A model generated the notes under the pieces. The model worked only from the letters and a program-made list of their open reading frames with translations. It ran no database searches and was not told the origin of the DNA. A stretch of 64,000 nucleotides of DNA from JABDMH01 sp964428345 (lineage in GTDB: Bacteria > Bacteroidota > Bacteroidia > Chitinophagales > Saprospiraceae): contig CAYRYD010000029.1 in the NCBI GenBank assembly GCA_964428345.1, forward strand, positions 1 to 64,000, read 5' to 3'. Below, one piece after another: positions 51,169-60,841 of this stretch; within the stretch, counting starts at the first letter, position 1, and each line of letters starts with the position of its first letter. Both the position numbers and the translations under genes were made by a program.

Positions 51169-51420
51169 GGGCACCTCTAAAAACCCCGTTCAATTGTCAA
51201 TCGCTTATCTGCGATAAGCTATTCAAAAATAACCTACGCGATACTTCGTTATCACTCAGTCACTTAGCTCCGGCTAGGCTCCTTCGCGGCTCACCCACCC
51301 ACACAGTGGTTTCGTCGCTCAAAGGTCTACCAGTCCCGCCCTTGAGGTCGGGAGTTCGCTCCTCAATCTCGCTTGGTTCTTTTTGAATTTGTCTAATTTC
51401 AGAGGTATTTAGAGGTGCCC
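51169..51420. mobile_element. MITE with 17-bp terminal inverted repeats and TAAA target duplication
   Basis: The left end GGGCACCTCTAAAAACC and right end (reverse complement GGGCACCTCTAAATACC) differ at one of 17 positions. They are flanked directly by TAAA on both sides (51165-51168, 51421-51424). The element is 252 bp and carries no transposase. It contains the hairpin GCTTATC/GATAAGC near 51200. Its minus strand has an open frame in which the peptide body continues into the neighbour. The matching autonomous element was not found in the window. Such elements are moved by a transposase in trans. Confidence 0.85.
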
Positions 51421-51432
51421 TAAAGAAATAAA

Positions 51433-51855
51433 GTGGAATCCCCGGTTTTAAGAGATCCTCTGGTTTTTCCCGGTAAGGAAGTTCTTTATGAAGCACTGGG
51501 CCCGGCTTATCCGGTTTTTGAAGAATTGATCGACATCATAACCCATCCTCCCTTCACCCTGGTGTTGGAATGGAGGTATTACAGAGACGGGAAAGCCTGG
51601 CTTGGTAAGGTGATTCATCGGAAGAAGACTGTTTTTTGGTTATCAGTATGGAAGGGTTATTTCAAAACGAGTTTCTTTTTTATGGAGAAGCATGCAGAAG
51701 GGATCATGGGCCTGGATATTGATCATAGATTTAAGAAGGACTTTGAGAAAAATGAAGCCTCTGGCAGGTTGATACCTTTGGTTATTCCGGTAGACAAGAC
51801 CGGGCAAATAGTAGAAGTACTCCGGGTTATTGACTACAAGCTGAGAATAAAGTAA
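51433..51855 (+). CDS. DUF3788 protein
   Basis: 140 residues with the DUF3788 pattern: LVLEWRYYRDGKAWLGKVIHRKKTVFWLSVWKGYFKTSFFF, then RLIPLVIPVDKTGQIVEVLRVIDYKLRIK. Small cytoplasmic family of unknown function. The best start is a GTG at 51433, only 12 bases after the MITE end, so the original promoter and possibly the start region were displaced by the insertion. Confidence 0.75.
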   Translation: MESPVLRDPLVFPGKEVLYEALGPAYPVFEELIDIITHPPFTLVLEWRYYRDGKAWLGKVIHRKKTVFWLSVWKGYFKTSFFFMEKHAEGIMGLDIDHRFKKDFEKNEASGRLIPLVIPVDKTGQIVEVLRVIDYKLRIK

Positions 51856-52040
51856 CCGGACTGCAAGGCTCTCATAGAATGATTTCCCGGATATACGGGA
51901 AAAGATAGGATTGTTATTATTTTAGCCCATGCAATGTCATGGAAAGATGGTATTATCAATCAGTTTGACAGCCTGCGCTTGGTTTAATGGGAGATCAGGT
52001 TATCCTATAATCCCGGAGCCGGAATCATCAATACCCGATA

Positions 52041-53443
52041 ATGAATGAAAGATTAAGCAGCGATCTGTTGCAACTCGATTACCTTTTAGAGCAGGTAAAA
52101 GAGCAGGGCCTGGACTATTTGAGGCAAATTTCTGACCGGCAAACCTCCACCGGAGTCAACATCCCTACCCAGGAAGATTTGCCGGTTCAGGGCCTGGGCA
52201 CTCTTGCAGCCTTAAAGCACTTCAATGCAAAGTTTGAGCCCATAATTATCGCCTCGGGCGGGCCGCGATATTGGGGATATGTCACTGGTGGTTCAACACC
52301 TGCTGCCATTGCCGGTGACTGGCTGGCCTCCGTTTACGACCAGAACACCCAGGCTGTCAAAGGGCAGGGTGATGTTTCAGCCGTCATAGAACTGGAAACG
52401 ATACGTCTTTTCCTGAACCTGCTCCATCTTCCACCGGATTTCATAGGCGGGTTTGTCACCGGAGCAACTATGTCTAACTTTACCTGTCTGGGAGTGGCTC
52501 GTCAATGGGTCGGAAAAACCATCGGAAAGGATTATGCCCGGGAAGGAATTTCCGGTTCGATCCGGGTCCTGGCAGGTGTCCCTCATTCTTCAGTCATTAA
52601 ATCGCTCGCTATGCTGGGCATCGGAAGTAATGCCGTAGAGCTGGTCAACCTAATGGAAGGAAACCGGGAGTCAATGGATATAAGTGCACTTGAACGGCAA
52701 ATGAAGTCCCTCCATGGAGAGCCGTTCATCCTGGTAACCAGTGCAGGCACTGTCAATACCGTCGATTTTGATGATTTCCAGGCGATTTCCCGGTTGAAAA
52801 ATCAGTACCATTTCTGGTGGCATGTGGATGCGGCTTTCGGTGCCTTTGCTGCCTGTTCGCCAGCATCTAATTACTTGTTGAAAGGTTGGGAGAATGCAGA
52901 CAGCATCACCGTTGATGGTCATAAATGGTTGAATGTACCTTACGAGAGTGCCATTTTTCTGATTAAGGAGGAGCACCGGATTTTGCAGGTGGAAACATAC
53001 CAGAATTCCAATGCACCGTATCTGGGTGATCCGCTGGATCATTTTAATTACCTCAATTTCCTTCCAGAAAATTCCCGCCGGTTAAAGGCCCTCCCGGCCT
53101 GGTTTACCCTTATGGCCTATGGTCAACAAGGATACTGCGAGATTGTAGAAAATTCCGTACGCCTTGCGCGGCAATTGGGTAAATATCTGGAGCACTCAGC
53201 ATTTTTTTTGAGTTGTTGGCACCGGTCCGGCTCAACAACGTTTGTTTTACCCTGCGCCATGAGGAAAATCAGGAACGGGTCCAGACATTCCTTACAAGAC
53301 TGAATGACACGGGAAAAGTCTTTATGACGCCCACCGTTTACCGGGGACGAAAAGGAATTCGGGCAGCATTTGTCAACTGGCGCACCAGTGCAGATGATGT
53401 AGACCTGGTGACCGGACTGATGGAAGACCTATTAAAATCATGA
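52041..53443 (+). pseudogene. PLP-dependent group II decarboxylase with frameshift in a T8 tract
   Basis: Frame 1 (52041-53303) carries a fold-type I PLP protein: FVTGATMSNFTCLGVAR, HVDAAFGAFAAC with the cofactor aspartate, and DGHKWLNVPYES with Lys295 as the Schiff-base lysine. It is close to glutamate/aromatic decarboxylases. At T8 (53202-53209) the frame is lost and 32 unrelated residues follow. The correct C-terminus continues in another frame as FELLAPVRLNNVCFTLRHEE to DLVTGLMEDLL, ending at 53443. One extra T would restore it. It is therefore a frameshift by slippage, either a real lesion or a read error. If intact it would be a decarboxylase of unknown amino acid. Confidence 0.82.
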
Positions 53444-53638
53444 ATGTCTGGACTACGGTGCTGAAAGGTTGCTTAGCGGAAAAAGCAAGCAGTCTCCCTG
53501 CCGGGGTCGTTCCTGATCATTGAAAATTTATTGGAATGACCGGCTGGTCCATGATGAAGTGTTTAAGTCATATCTGAATTTTTTCCCGGTATTTAATTAA
53601 TTTATCATTCGATTTATGGGAAATCTGAAAAGCGCTTT

Positions 53639-55024
53639 ATGAAAAACAAGTCGGTCTGTCTGCTGTCTGTCTTGATTGGTCTGCTAATAATTGTCAGACA
53701 CCTGCCAGCACAATCCATTCAGGTGAGCGAAAACAAGCGGTACCTGGTGAAAGATGGTAAACCATTTTTCTATCTCGGGGATACTGCCTGGGAGTTATTT
53801 CACCGGTTAAGCCTGGAAGAAGCGCAGAAATACCTGGAGAACCGGGCATCCAAGGGATTTACCGTGATTCAGGCGGTGGCGCTGGCACAGTTGGGTGGCT
53901 TATCCGTTCCGAATGCAAACGGAGATTTGCCATTGGTAGATAAAGATCCGCAGCAACCGGTGGAAGCTTACTTCAGTCATATCGATGCGGTGGTGGATTA
54001 CGCCACTTCCCTGGGATTGGTTGTCGGTATGCTGCCCACCTGGGGTAGTTACTGGAATACGGTAAATGGGGATGAAAAAATCTTTACTTCTGAAAGCGCA
54101 CAATTTTTTGGGGAGTATCTCGGACGACGATACCGGGACAAGTCGATTATCTGGATATTGGGAGGAGATGAAAACATCAATAATGACGAAGAGAGGGATA
54201 TTATCGAAGCCATGGCACGAGGCCTTCGCTTGGGCGATCGAGGCATGCATTTAATCACCTATCATCCAAGGGGACCGGGGAGATCATCCGATTATTTTCA
54301 TACGACTGAGTGGCTTGATTTCAATATGGTACAGTCATCCCATGCCGGTCATGGTCTGGATAATGGAATGTATATAGAGAACGACCGGAAATTAAATCCC
54401 CCGAAACCGACCATGGATGGAGAACCCAGATACGAAATGATACCTGCCGGATTTTATTTTGCCGGTGCCAATCGATTGGATTTATTTACCGATGATGATT
54501 GCCGGCAGGCTGCCTATTGGTCTTTACTGGCAGGTGCCTGTGGATTTACCTACGGACACAACAGCGTCTGGCAGATGTGGGATAGAGACCGGAATTCGGT
54601 CCTGGGAGCAGTCATTCCCTGGCATAAGGCCCTTGATCATCCGGGGGCATTTCAAATGCAGCATCTGAGGAATCTTTTTGAATCCAGACCTTTTAATCAA
54701 CTGATTGCGGATCAGTCTTTAATTCTTGATGGTCCACAAGAAGGAGAAGGAAAAATCCGGGCAGCCCGGGCGGATGATGAGTCTTTTTTGATTTTCTACA
54801 GTCCCCGGGGAGAACCATTTACCGTCAAAAAAGATACTTTGAGTGGTATCATAAACCGGGAGATCTGGTTTGATCCCCGTTATGGCAACTCCTTTGTTTT
54901 GCATCAAAGTAACACAAAAGGTATTCAAACCTACACCCCGCCAACCCGGGGCAAGGGATCTGACTGGATTTTAATTATCGAAGACACCGGAAAAAATTAT
55001 CCCTTACCGGGAGTGGATCATTAG
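53639..55024 (+). CDS. GH140-like glycosidase (apiosidase type) with collagen-binding C-terminus
   Basis: 461 residues with a signal peptide (about 1-24). The catalytic barrel of the DUF4038/apiosidase-like family carries FFYLGDTAWELFHRL, WILGGDENIN and MDGEPRYEMI, the last two holding acidic candidates for catalysis. The C-terminal about 90 residues (FYSPRGEPFTVKKDTLSG) fit the putative collagen-binding domain usually attached. GH140 members cleave apiose from pectin side chains; other specificities are possible. Confidence 0.84.
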   Translation: MKNKSVCLLSVLIGLLIIVRHLPAQSIQVSENKRYLVKDGKPFFYLGDTAWELFHRLSLEEAQKYLENRASKGFTVIQAVALAQLGGLSVPNANGDLPLVDKDPQQPVEAYFSHIDAVVDYATSLGLVVGMLPTWGSYWNTVNGDEKIFTSESAQFFGEYLGRRYRDKSIIWILGGDENINNDEERDIIEAMARGLRLGDRGMHLITYHPRGPGRSSDYFHTTEWLDFNMVQSSHAGHGLDNGMYIENDRKLNPPKPTMDGEPRYEMIPAGFYFAGANRLDLFTDDDCRQAAYWSLLAGACGFTYGHNSVWQMWDRDRNSVLGAVIPWHKALDHPGAFQMQHLRNLFESRPFNQLIADQSLILDGPQEGEGKIRAARADDESFLIFYSPRGEPFTVKKDTLSGIINREIWFDPRYGNSFVLHQSNTKGIQTYTPPTRGKGSDWILIIEDTGKNYPLPGVDH

Positions 55025-55071
55025 AAGTCTCTTTTGGTCACCCTTAGATCCGCAAAATCGTAACAAAAAAC

Positions 55072-56460
55072 ATGAGAAGACTAACAACTCTTTTTTGTCT
55101 TTGCTTTTCGATCGCTCTTTTCGGTCAAACAGACTCAACTGATCCTAACCGAATTCAACCCAGCCCGGAAAATTCCCAATATTGGAAATATCAGGGAAAG
55201 GAAATTCTGTTGTTGGGTGGATCGGTCGAAGATAACCTGTTTCAGATTGACACCCTTGAAAAACATCTGGATCTTTTGGTTTCGGCTGGAGGTAATTATG
55301 TGCGAAATACCATGTCAAGTCGTGATGAGGGCAACGAATGGCCTTTCTTTCGACAAGAGGATGGCCGGTATGACCTGAATAAATTCAATGAACGCTATTG
55401 GGATAAGTTTGAAGCATTGTTGCGGGAGACCGCCCGCCGGGGCATCATTGTCCAGATTGAAATCTGGGCCACTTTCGATTTTTACCGGGAACCCTGGGAC
55501 CGGAACCCCTTTAATCCAAAGAACAACATCAACTACAGTGAAGCGAGGAGCAAATTGCCGGTTACCGTCGAAACGCATCCGATTTATACGGACAATAATT
55601 TTTTCCGGTCTGTTCCTTCACAAATGAACGTTACCCCGGTCTTGTGGTACCAAAAGCTATTTGTCGACCGGCTGTTATCACATTCCCTGGAGTACGATCA
55701 TGTACTCTATTGCATGGATAATGAGACATCGGTTACCTCTGATTGGGGAAAATTCTGGGCCAGGTATATCCGGAAGGCAGCGGTTCTGACCGGTAAAAAA
55801 GTGGAAACCACTGAAATGTGGGATCCTCATAATCTCAATCATCCAATGCATTATGAAACATTTGACAATCCTGATATCTTCAGTTTTGTCGATATCTCAC
55901 AAAATAATCATCAGAGTGGAGATGATCACTGGAATAACGGGATTAAACAGATTGAATATTTACGTAAAATGAATTTGCTCCGGCCGGTCAATAACGTAAA
56001 AGTCTATGGAAATGATGGCGGACCCCATCAGACAACCCGGAATGCCATCGAATCTTTTTGCCGTAATGTATTGTTTGGGTGTGCTTCTTCCCGGTTTCAC
56101 CGGCCACCAACCGGTCAGGGTCTCAATGACATTGCTCAAAAGGTGATCCGGAGTATGCGGATGCTCGAACAGGTCAATTCATTTTTTACAGGGAGACCGG
56201 ATAATAGCATATTAACCAACCGGGAGGATCATGAAGCCTATTGTCGCCGGCTCAACGATGGCGGTTTTTTGGTATATTTCCCCAACGGGGGAGAGGTGGG
56301 TCTCCTCGCAGAAAACGGCAGATCGTACCGGCTTCGCTGGCTGGATGTGCTGGATTCGACCTGGGGTGAAGAAACGCCGGTTGATGTCAGCGACCGGCAC
56401 ATTCAGCTGAATGCTCCCGATGCCCGGCACCGGATTGCCCGGATCACACCTGGCCATTAA
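55072..56460 (+). CDS. Secreted TIM-barrel glycoside-hydrolase-like protein
   Basis: 462 residues with a signal peptide (about 1-19). It opens with an ENSQYWKYQGKEILLLGGS motif also seen in cellulase-like barrels. CMDNETSV (about 219-226) has the Asn-Glu pair typical of clan GH-A acid/base residues. A C-terminal beta domain follows (GFLVYFPNGGEVGLLAENG). Not assigned to a known GH family from sequence alone. It lies 47 bases after the GH140-like gene on the same strand, so the two may be co-expressed to attack one polysaccharide. Confidence 0.75.
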   Translation: MRRLTTLFCLCFSIALFGQTDSTDPNRIQPSPENSQYWKYQGKEILLLGGSVEDNLFQIDTLEKHLDLLVSAGGNYVRNTMSSRDEGNEWPFFRQEDGRYDLNKFNERYWDKFEALLRETARRGIIVQIEIWATFDFYREPWDRNPFNPKNNINYSEARSKLPVTVETHPIYTDNNFFRSVPSQMNVTPVLWYQKLFVDRLLSHSLEYDHVLYCMDNETSVTSDWGKFWARYIRKAAVLTGKKVETTEMWDPHNLNHPMHYETFDNPDIFSFVDISQNNHQSGDDHWNNGIKQIEYLRKMNLLRPVNNVKVYGNDGGPHQTTRNAIESFCRNVLFGCASSRFHRPPTGQGLNDIAQKVIRSMRMLEQVNSFFTGRPDNSILTNREDHEAYCRRLNDGGFLVYFPNGGEVGLLAENGRSYRLRWLDVLDSTWGEETPVDVSDRHIQLNAPDARHRIARITPGH

Positions 56461-56606
56461 AGCCAGTGGCTGAACTAAGGAGCAGAAGGCAACCCGGCAG
56501 CGGTTTGCCGACGAACAACCGGAAGCAGTCGCGAGTATGTGGTACCAACACCCGGAAGATCGCGTTTGGAAACTTCAGTTATCTTTGCCGGCTGAAAGAA
56601 AAACTC

Positions 56607-57464
56607 ATGCAATCATCGACAGCGATTTTACTGATGCACTGCCCGGATCAAAAGGGACTGGTTGCAGCGGTAACTTCCTATCTGTACAATTTGAAGGCAA
56701 ACATTGTCGATCTGGATCAGCACGTGGACCGTGATTCACGGCAGTTTTTCATGCGGGTAGCCTGGGATCTGGATGGATTTTCCCTTACGAAAGAGGAGAT
56801 TGGAGACGATTTTGAGAAACACATTGCGCAGAGATTTGACATGAAATTTCAGTTGCATATTTCGGACCGGTCTCTCCGTATGGCCATTTTTGTGTCGAAA
56901 TTATCGCATTGTCTCTACGATCTTTTGCAACGGTATATGTCACGGGAATGGTCGGTGGATATACCTTTGATTATCTCCAATCACCGGAATCTTCAACCCA
57001 TCGCCGAAAGATTTGATATTCCGTTTTATCATTTTGAAATGACTTCGGAGAATAAATTGAAACAGGAAGAAAAAATCCTGGAACTTTTACAGGCGGAGCG
57101 CATCGATTTTATCGTACTGGCGAGATATATGCAAATTCTTTCCGGAAAACTCATTTCGCATTATCCCAATCAGATTATCAACATTCACCATTCTTTTTTA
57201 CCGGCATTTATCGGAGCCAGACCGTACCATCAGGCCTTTGACCGGGGGGTCAAGATTATTGGAGCGACCAGTCACTATGTGACGGAAGATCTGGATGCCG
57301 GTCCCATTATTGCCCAGGGAGTGGAACACATCACCCATAAAGATGCCGTCCAGGATCTGATTCGCAAAGGTAAGGATCTGGAGAAACTGGTACTCGCCAA
57401 AGCGGTGTGGAACCATATTCAACATAATATTCTCCCTTACAAAAACCGGACTTTTATTTTTTAG
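56607..57464 (+). CDS. purU: Formyltetrahydrofolate deformylase
   Basis: 285 residues from the ATG at 56607; an in-frame ATG at 56466 would add 47 residues with no homology-like character. An N-terminal ACT domain (ILLMHCPDQKGLVAAVTSYLYNLKANIVDLDQHVD) precedes the formyltransferase-like domain with INIHHSFLPAFIGARPY and TSHYVTEDLDAGPIIAQ, the catalytic His and Asp. It hydrolyses 10-formyl-THF to formate and THF. Monocistronic. Confidence 0.93.
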   Translation: MQSSTAILLMHCPDQKGLVAAVTSYLYNLKANIVDLDQHVDRDSRQFFMRVAWDLDGFSLTKEEIGDDFEKHIAQRFDMKFQLHISDRSLRMAIFVSKLSHCLYDLLQRYMSREWSVDIPLIISNHRNLQPIAERFDIPFYHFEMTSENKLKQEEKILELLQAERIDFIVLARYMQILSGKLISHYPNQIINIHHSFLPAFIGARPYHQAFDRGVKIIGATSHYVTEDLDAGPIIAQGVEHITHKDAVQDLIRKGKDLEKLVLAKAVWNHIQHNILPYKNRTFIF

Positions 57465-57530
57465 CGGTGCCCCGAATATTTTCATTAATGGGAACGCAGT
57501 CAGGATTTTGTTGCCGGTAAGTTGCTTTTT

Positions 57531-59009
57531 TCAATTCCTGGAGATAGCTTCTTCGGCTGTCATCGGTGCTCCGGTAAAATCAATGGCAGATGGCGGTAGC
57601 TGACCATCCTGAGTTTCTTTGCTTACACAAAAATCATCCAGCCAAAACCTGGAATTTTCATTGATAGCGAAGAAATTCAAGGCTGCCTGTTGGATATGTC
57701 CATCACTTCCGGTAGCGGTCCAGCTCACAGGCCAACTTGCAATGGGTCGATCGTCGATTTGGAAGGTTACCAGATCCTGATTAAAATCGAATTTTAAAAC
57801 GATATTTAACCATCGATCCTGCTGATATGTAAAATTGACCTGCCGGTTATTGACCTGTATTTTGCCACGCCGGTCACTGTCAAAAAATACCTGGGCTCCA
57901 AATTCCTGGCCTGCCTCTTCAAATTTCTGAAGGTTGAAATAGGCAGTACTACCTGGGCCTATATACATTTTCCAGATGATGCTATTGGATCCTGATCGCA
58001 AAACGCCGGGCTTATAGAGAACGTCTGGATTGGAAGTTGCGGAGTAATTCATTTTAAGCACTTTTCCCCAGCTATAGGTTTGGATTTCTCCCATGCCGGA
58101 CAAAGCAGACCATGCTGCCCACTGTTGTGCGTCTTCAAAGGATGCCTGATCATGGTTTTCAAAATCTTCGCAGGCAATGACCGGCCGGTCATCCGGGCAA
58201 TGACAATCTCCGGGTATGTACGGATTTTCAGTGGTATTCCTGGGGTAGATCGTACCGATAAAATCAATGTCGGTGACCGATAAAATAGTGTTCCAGGTAG
58301 GGTTCCAGTCACCGTTTACCAGTGATCTGGGAATGTAATAATGCATGATGGACAAAGGATCGTAGTGGGTGTAATTGGTATTGCCGGTACTGTATCTGGT
58401 AAAAATATTCTGGTCTACTTCAGACCGCGACCATCCCTGAGTCCTTTGATAATAATCGTAGACAGCTTCCCGCTTCCATGGAATCATGGCCAGCGGATGC
58501 TGGTGTTCGTGAGACAGACCCAGGGCATGGCCAAATTCATGCAGGGTGGTGCGACGGATTTCAGTATCACTGGTGCGGTCAGTGAACCAGCCAAAATTCA
58601 TCGTTGCCCGGTTGGCAGCAATATAGCTACTACTTCGGCCAACGTATGACCATGATCCGGAAGACGGATCGAAAGATATCCGGATGTCGCTGGGCTCACT
58701 GCTGACAAATTCAAAATGAATATTTGCCACTTTCGACCATTGCAACACGTGCTGGCGGATCCTTGACTGAACATTGGAAGAGCCACCCAAAAAGCGAACC
58801 CTCAGGGTATTTTTATTCCAGAATGAATTTCTAGGACCAAAAGCCCGGGAGTAGTTATCATCATACAACTCAGTGCATATTCCGGTTTCCTCCTCCATTG
58901 CCGGAAAGCTGCCGGGAGGTTCGGGACTGTCTGAAAAACCGGATGGGTCTTTGGTGCAGCTGGAAAGCGCCAGCACGGTCAGGTAAGGAAGCAGAAAATT
59001 GATTTTCAT
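57531..59009 (-). CDS. Astacin-like zinc metalloprotease lipoprotein
   Basis: 492 residues, with a lipoprotein signal (ALSSCTK, Cys18). The zinc motif is HEFGHALGLSHE (157-168) with Glu158 as catalytic base, and SIMHYY is the Met-turn (near 220). The C-terminal part (about 290-480) is a concanavalin/LamG-like domain (IIWKMYIGPG, WLNIVLKFDFNQDLVTFQIDDRPI), likely for binding. Cell-surface protease. Confidence 0.9.
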   Translation of the reverse strand: MKINFLLPYLTVLALSSCTKDPSGFSDSPEPPGSFPAMEEETGICTELYDDNYSRAFGPRNSFWNKNTLRVRFLGGSSNVQSRIRQHVLQWSKVANIHFEFVSSEPSDIRISFDPSSGSWSYVGRSSSYIAANRATMNFGWFTDRTSDTEIRRTTLHEFGHALGLSHEHQHPLAMIPWKREAVYDYYQRTQGWSRSEVDQNIFTRYSTGNTNYTHYDPLSIMHYYIPRSLVNGDWNPTWNTILSVTDIDFIGTIYPRNTTENPYIPGDCHCPDDRPVIACEDFENHDQASFEDAQQWAAWSALSGMGEIQTYSWGKVLKMNYSATSNPDVLYKPGVLRSGSNSIIWKMYIGPGSTAYFNLQKFEEAGQEFGAQVFFDSDRRGKIQVNNRQVNFTYQQDRWLNIVLKFDFNQDLVTFQIDDRPIASWPVSWTATGSDGHIQQAALNFFAINENSRFWLDDFCVSKETQDGQLPPSAIDFTGAPMTAEEAISRN

Positions 59010-59331
59010 GGTACTTATTGGAGGATAATTGGTGAAGTAACATTTGCTTCCCGGGCAATGATTTTTGTGAGCGATTAATATTGACGTGAACGACCTGCTT
59101 TCATGGATTCTGATGTACGATGGATTGCTTAACTAATAATTAATATTGAATCGAGAAATGTCAAAAAGTTCTTAAGATAGTGCTCAGGGATGCACCTTGC
59201 CAGGAGGGTTGGGTCTCATCGTTCACGTAAAAATCGCAGGCTAACCTCCAGGGGAGTCAAGGTTACTCCTTCTGAGAAACGGAAATAACATCAACGGAGA
59301 AGGAGTTGATCCTCCCTATTTCCTGTGGCAG
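59010..59331. other. 322-bp gap with a 9-bp inverted repeat
   Basis: No gene seen. ACTCCTTCT and AGAAGGAGT (about 59264-59307) are exact inverted arms around 24 bases, without a T-run. The promoter of the protease should lie near 59010-59070 on the minus strand. Confidence 0.4.
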
Positions 59332-60069
59332 TTATTCTATGGACTGGTGGTTATACTCCAGCACATCTTTCAACACCTTCCAGACATTTTCGGCCACCAT
59401 GATTTGACCCTTCGGATTGGGATGAATATTGTCTGCCAGATTCAGATCGGGATTTCCGGCTACTCCTTCCAGCAGAAATGGAATTAGCAGGGTATTTTTC
59501 TGCTCACTGATTTCCCGGAAAATTTTTTCGAAATCTGTGGAATATTTTTGACCCATGTTGGGCGGTGCTTTCATTCCGGCGACAATGATTTTTATCCCGG
59601 CATCATTCGCCCGGACCCGGTCAATAATGTTGATGAGATTGCTACGGGTAGCTGACAGATCGAATCCCCGCAGGGCATCATTGCCACCCAGCTCGAGGAT
59701 AAAAATATCGACTGGTTGTTTGAGTATCCAGTCAATCCTGCTCAGTCCGCTTGCACTGGTTTCGCCGCTGACACCTGCATTGACGACACGGTAAGGCAGG
59801 TTGAGCGAATCAATTTTATGCTGGATAATCGAAGGGAAAGATTCGGATTCTTCCAGGCCATAGCCGGCAGTCAGGCTGTTTCCAAAAAATACAATCGTCT
59901 TTTTTTGCGGAAGCGGGCCGGGAGTTGTCGTTTCGGATTTTCCGGTTTGTTCCTCATTTTGTACCGCAGCAGATTGACATCCCGCAACGGCAAGCCACAA
60001 GGCCAGGAGAGCAATGAGCAGATGGAGAGGCAGGGATCCGGATTGGCGTACGATCATATATTTAAGCAT
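59332..60069 (-). CDS. SGNH/GDSL hydrolase (TesA-like), lipoprotein
   Basis: 245 residues from the ATG at 60069; a second ATG at 60057 is nearly as good, and longer starts would overlap the divergent ABC gene. The lipobox is VAGC (Cys31). SGNH blocks: FFGNSLTAGYG (Ser65), GVSGETSASG, ELGGNDALRG and ADNIHPNPKG. It hydrolyses esters or acyl-CoA; TesA-like members are arylesterases or lysophospholipases. Divergent from an ABC transporter as in the tesA-ybbA-ybbP arrangement. Confidence 0.9.
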   Translation of the reverse strand: MLKYMIVRQSGSLPLHLLIALLALWLAVAGCQSAAVQNEEQTGKSETTTPGPLPQKKTIVFFGNSLTAGYGLEESESFPSIIQHKIDSLNLPYRVVNAGVSGETSASGLSRIDWILKQPVDIFILELGGNDALRGFDLSATRSNLINIIDRVRANDAGIKIIVAGMKAPPNMGQKYSTDFEKIFREISEQKNTLLIPFLLEGVAGNPDLNLADNIHPNPKGQIMVAENVWKVLKDVLEYNHQSIE

Positions 60070-60145
60070 AGGCTGCAGACTTTTGTACGTAAACAACTGA
60101 GAAATAAAACTGTTACTTTGGTCGTAAGATTCTATAGCCATCAAG

Positions 60146-60841
60146 ATGCAGACAATACTGGAAGTCAATGATGTTTCTCAGGTATATCAAAGTGGTGATC
60201 ATCCCCTCAAAGTACTGGAAAATATCCGTTTTAAAATACATCGTGGAGAAACCGTTTCAATAGTGGGCCCATCCGGCAGTGGGAAAACCACCTTGCTGGG
60301 ATTGTGTGCGGGTCTGGATTATCCGACACACGGCCAAATTATCCTCGCAGGAAAACGGCTCAACGAACTTGATGAAGATGCCAGAGCGGATCTCCGCAAT
60401 CAGGAGATTGGCTTTATTTTTCAGGATTTCCAGCTGATTCCGACCCTGACGGCATTGGAGAATGTCGCGGTACCCCTGGAGCTACGGGGTGACAAACGGG
60501 CCCTGACTATCGCCGGAAAACTATTGGAGCGGGTAGGATTAAGTGATCGATCGCACCATTATCCCAGTCAGCTGAGCGGTGGTGAACAGCAGCGTATTTG
60601 TATTGCCCGGGCTTTTTCGAATAATCCTTCGATCCTCTTTGCCGATGAACCTACCGGTAATCTGGATGACGAAACCGGAACCCAGATCGAAGAGTTGCTT
60701 TTTACACTAAACAACGAGCAGGGAACGACACTGATCATAGTGACTCATGACATGGAACTCGCCGGGAAAACCAGCCGGATTATCCGGCTCAAAGGTGGGC
60801 ATGTGGTCTCTGACTCCCCCAATCCGGTTTTACATGAATAA
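60146..60841 (+). CDS. ABC transporter ATP-binding protein (YbbA-like)
   Basis: 231 residues. Walker A is GPSGSGKTT (41-49), the signature LSGGEQQRICIARAF, and Walker B ILFADEPTGNLD, the MacB/LolD/YbbA subfamily pattern. Its stop overlaps the ATG of the permease by 8 bases, which indicates translational coupling. Likely energises the FtsX-type permease in the inner membrane. Confidence 0.94.
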   Translation: MQTILEVNDVSQVYQSGDHPLKVLENIRFKIHRGETVSIVGPSGSGKTTLLGLCAGLDYPTHGQIILAGKRLNELDEDARADLRNQEIGFIFQDFQLIPTLTALENVAVPLELRGDKRALTIAGKLLERVGLSDRSHHYPSQLSGGEQQRICIARAFSNNPSILFADEPTGNLDDETGTQIEELLFTLNNEQGTTLIIVTHDMELAGKTSRIIRLKGGHVVSDSPNPVLHE

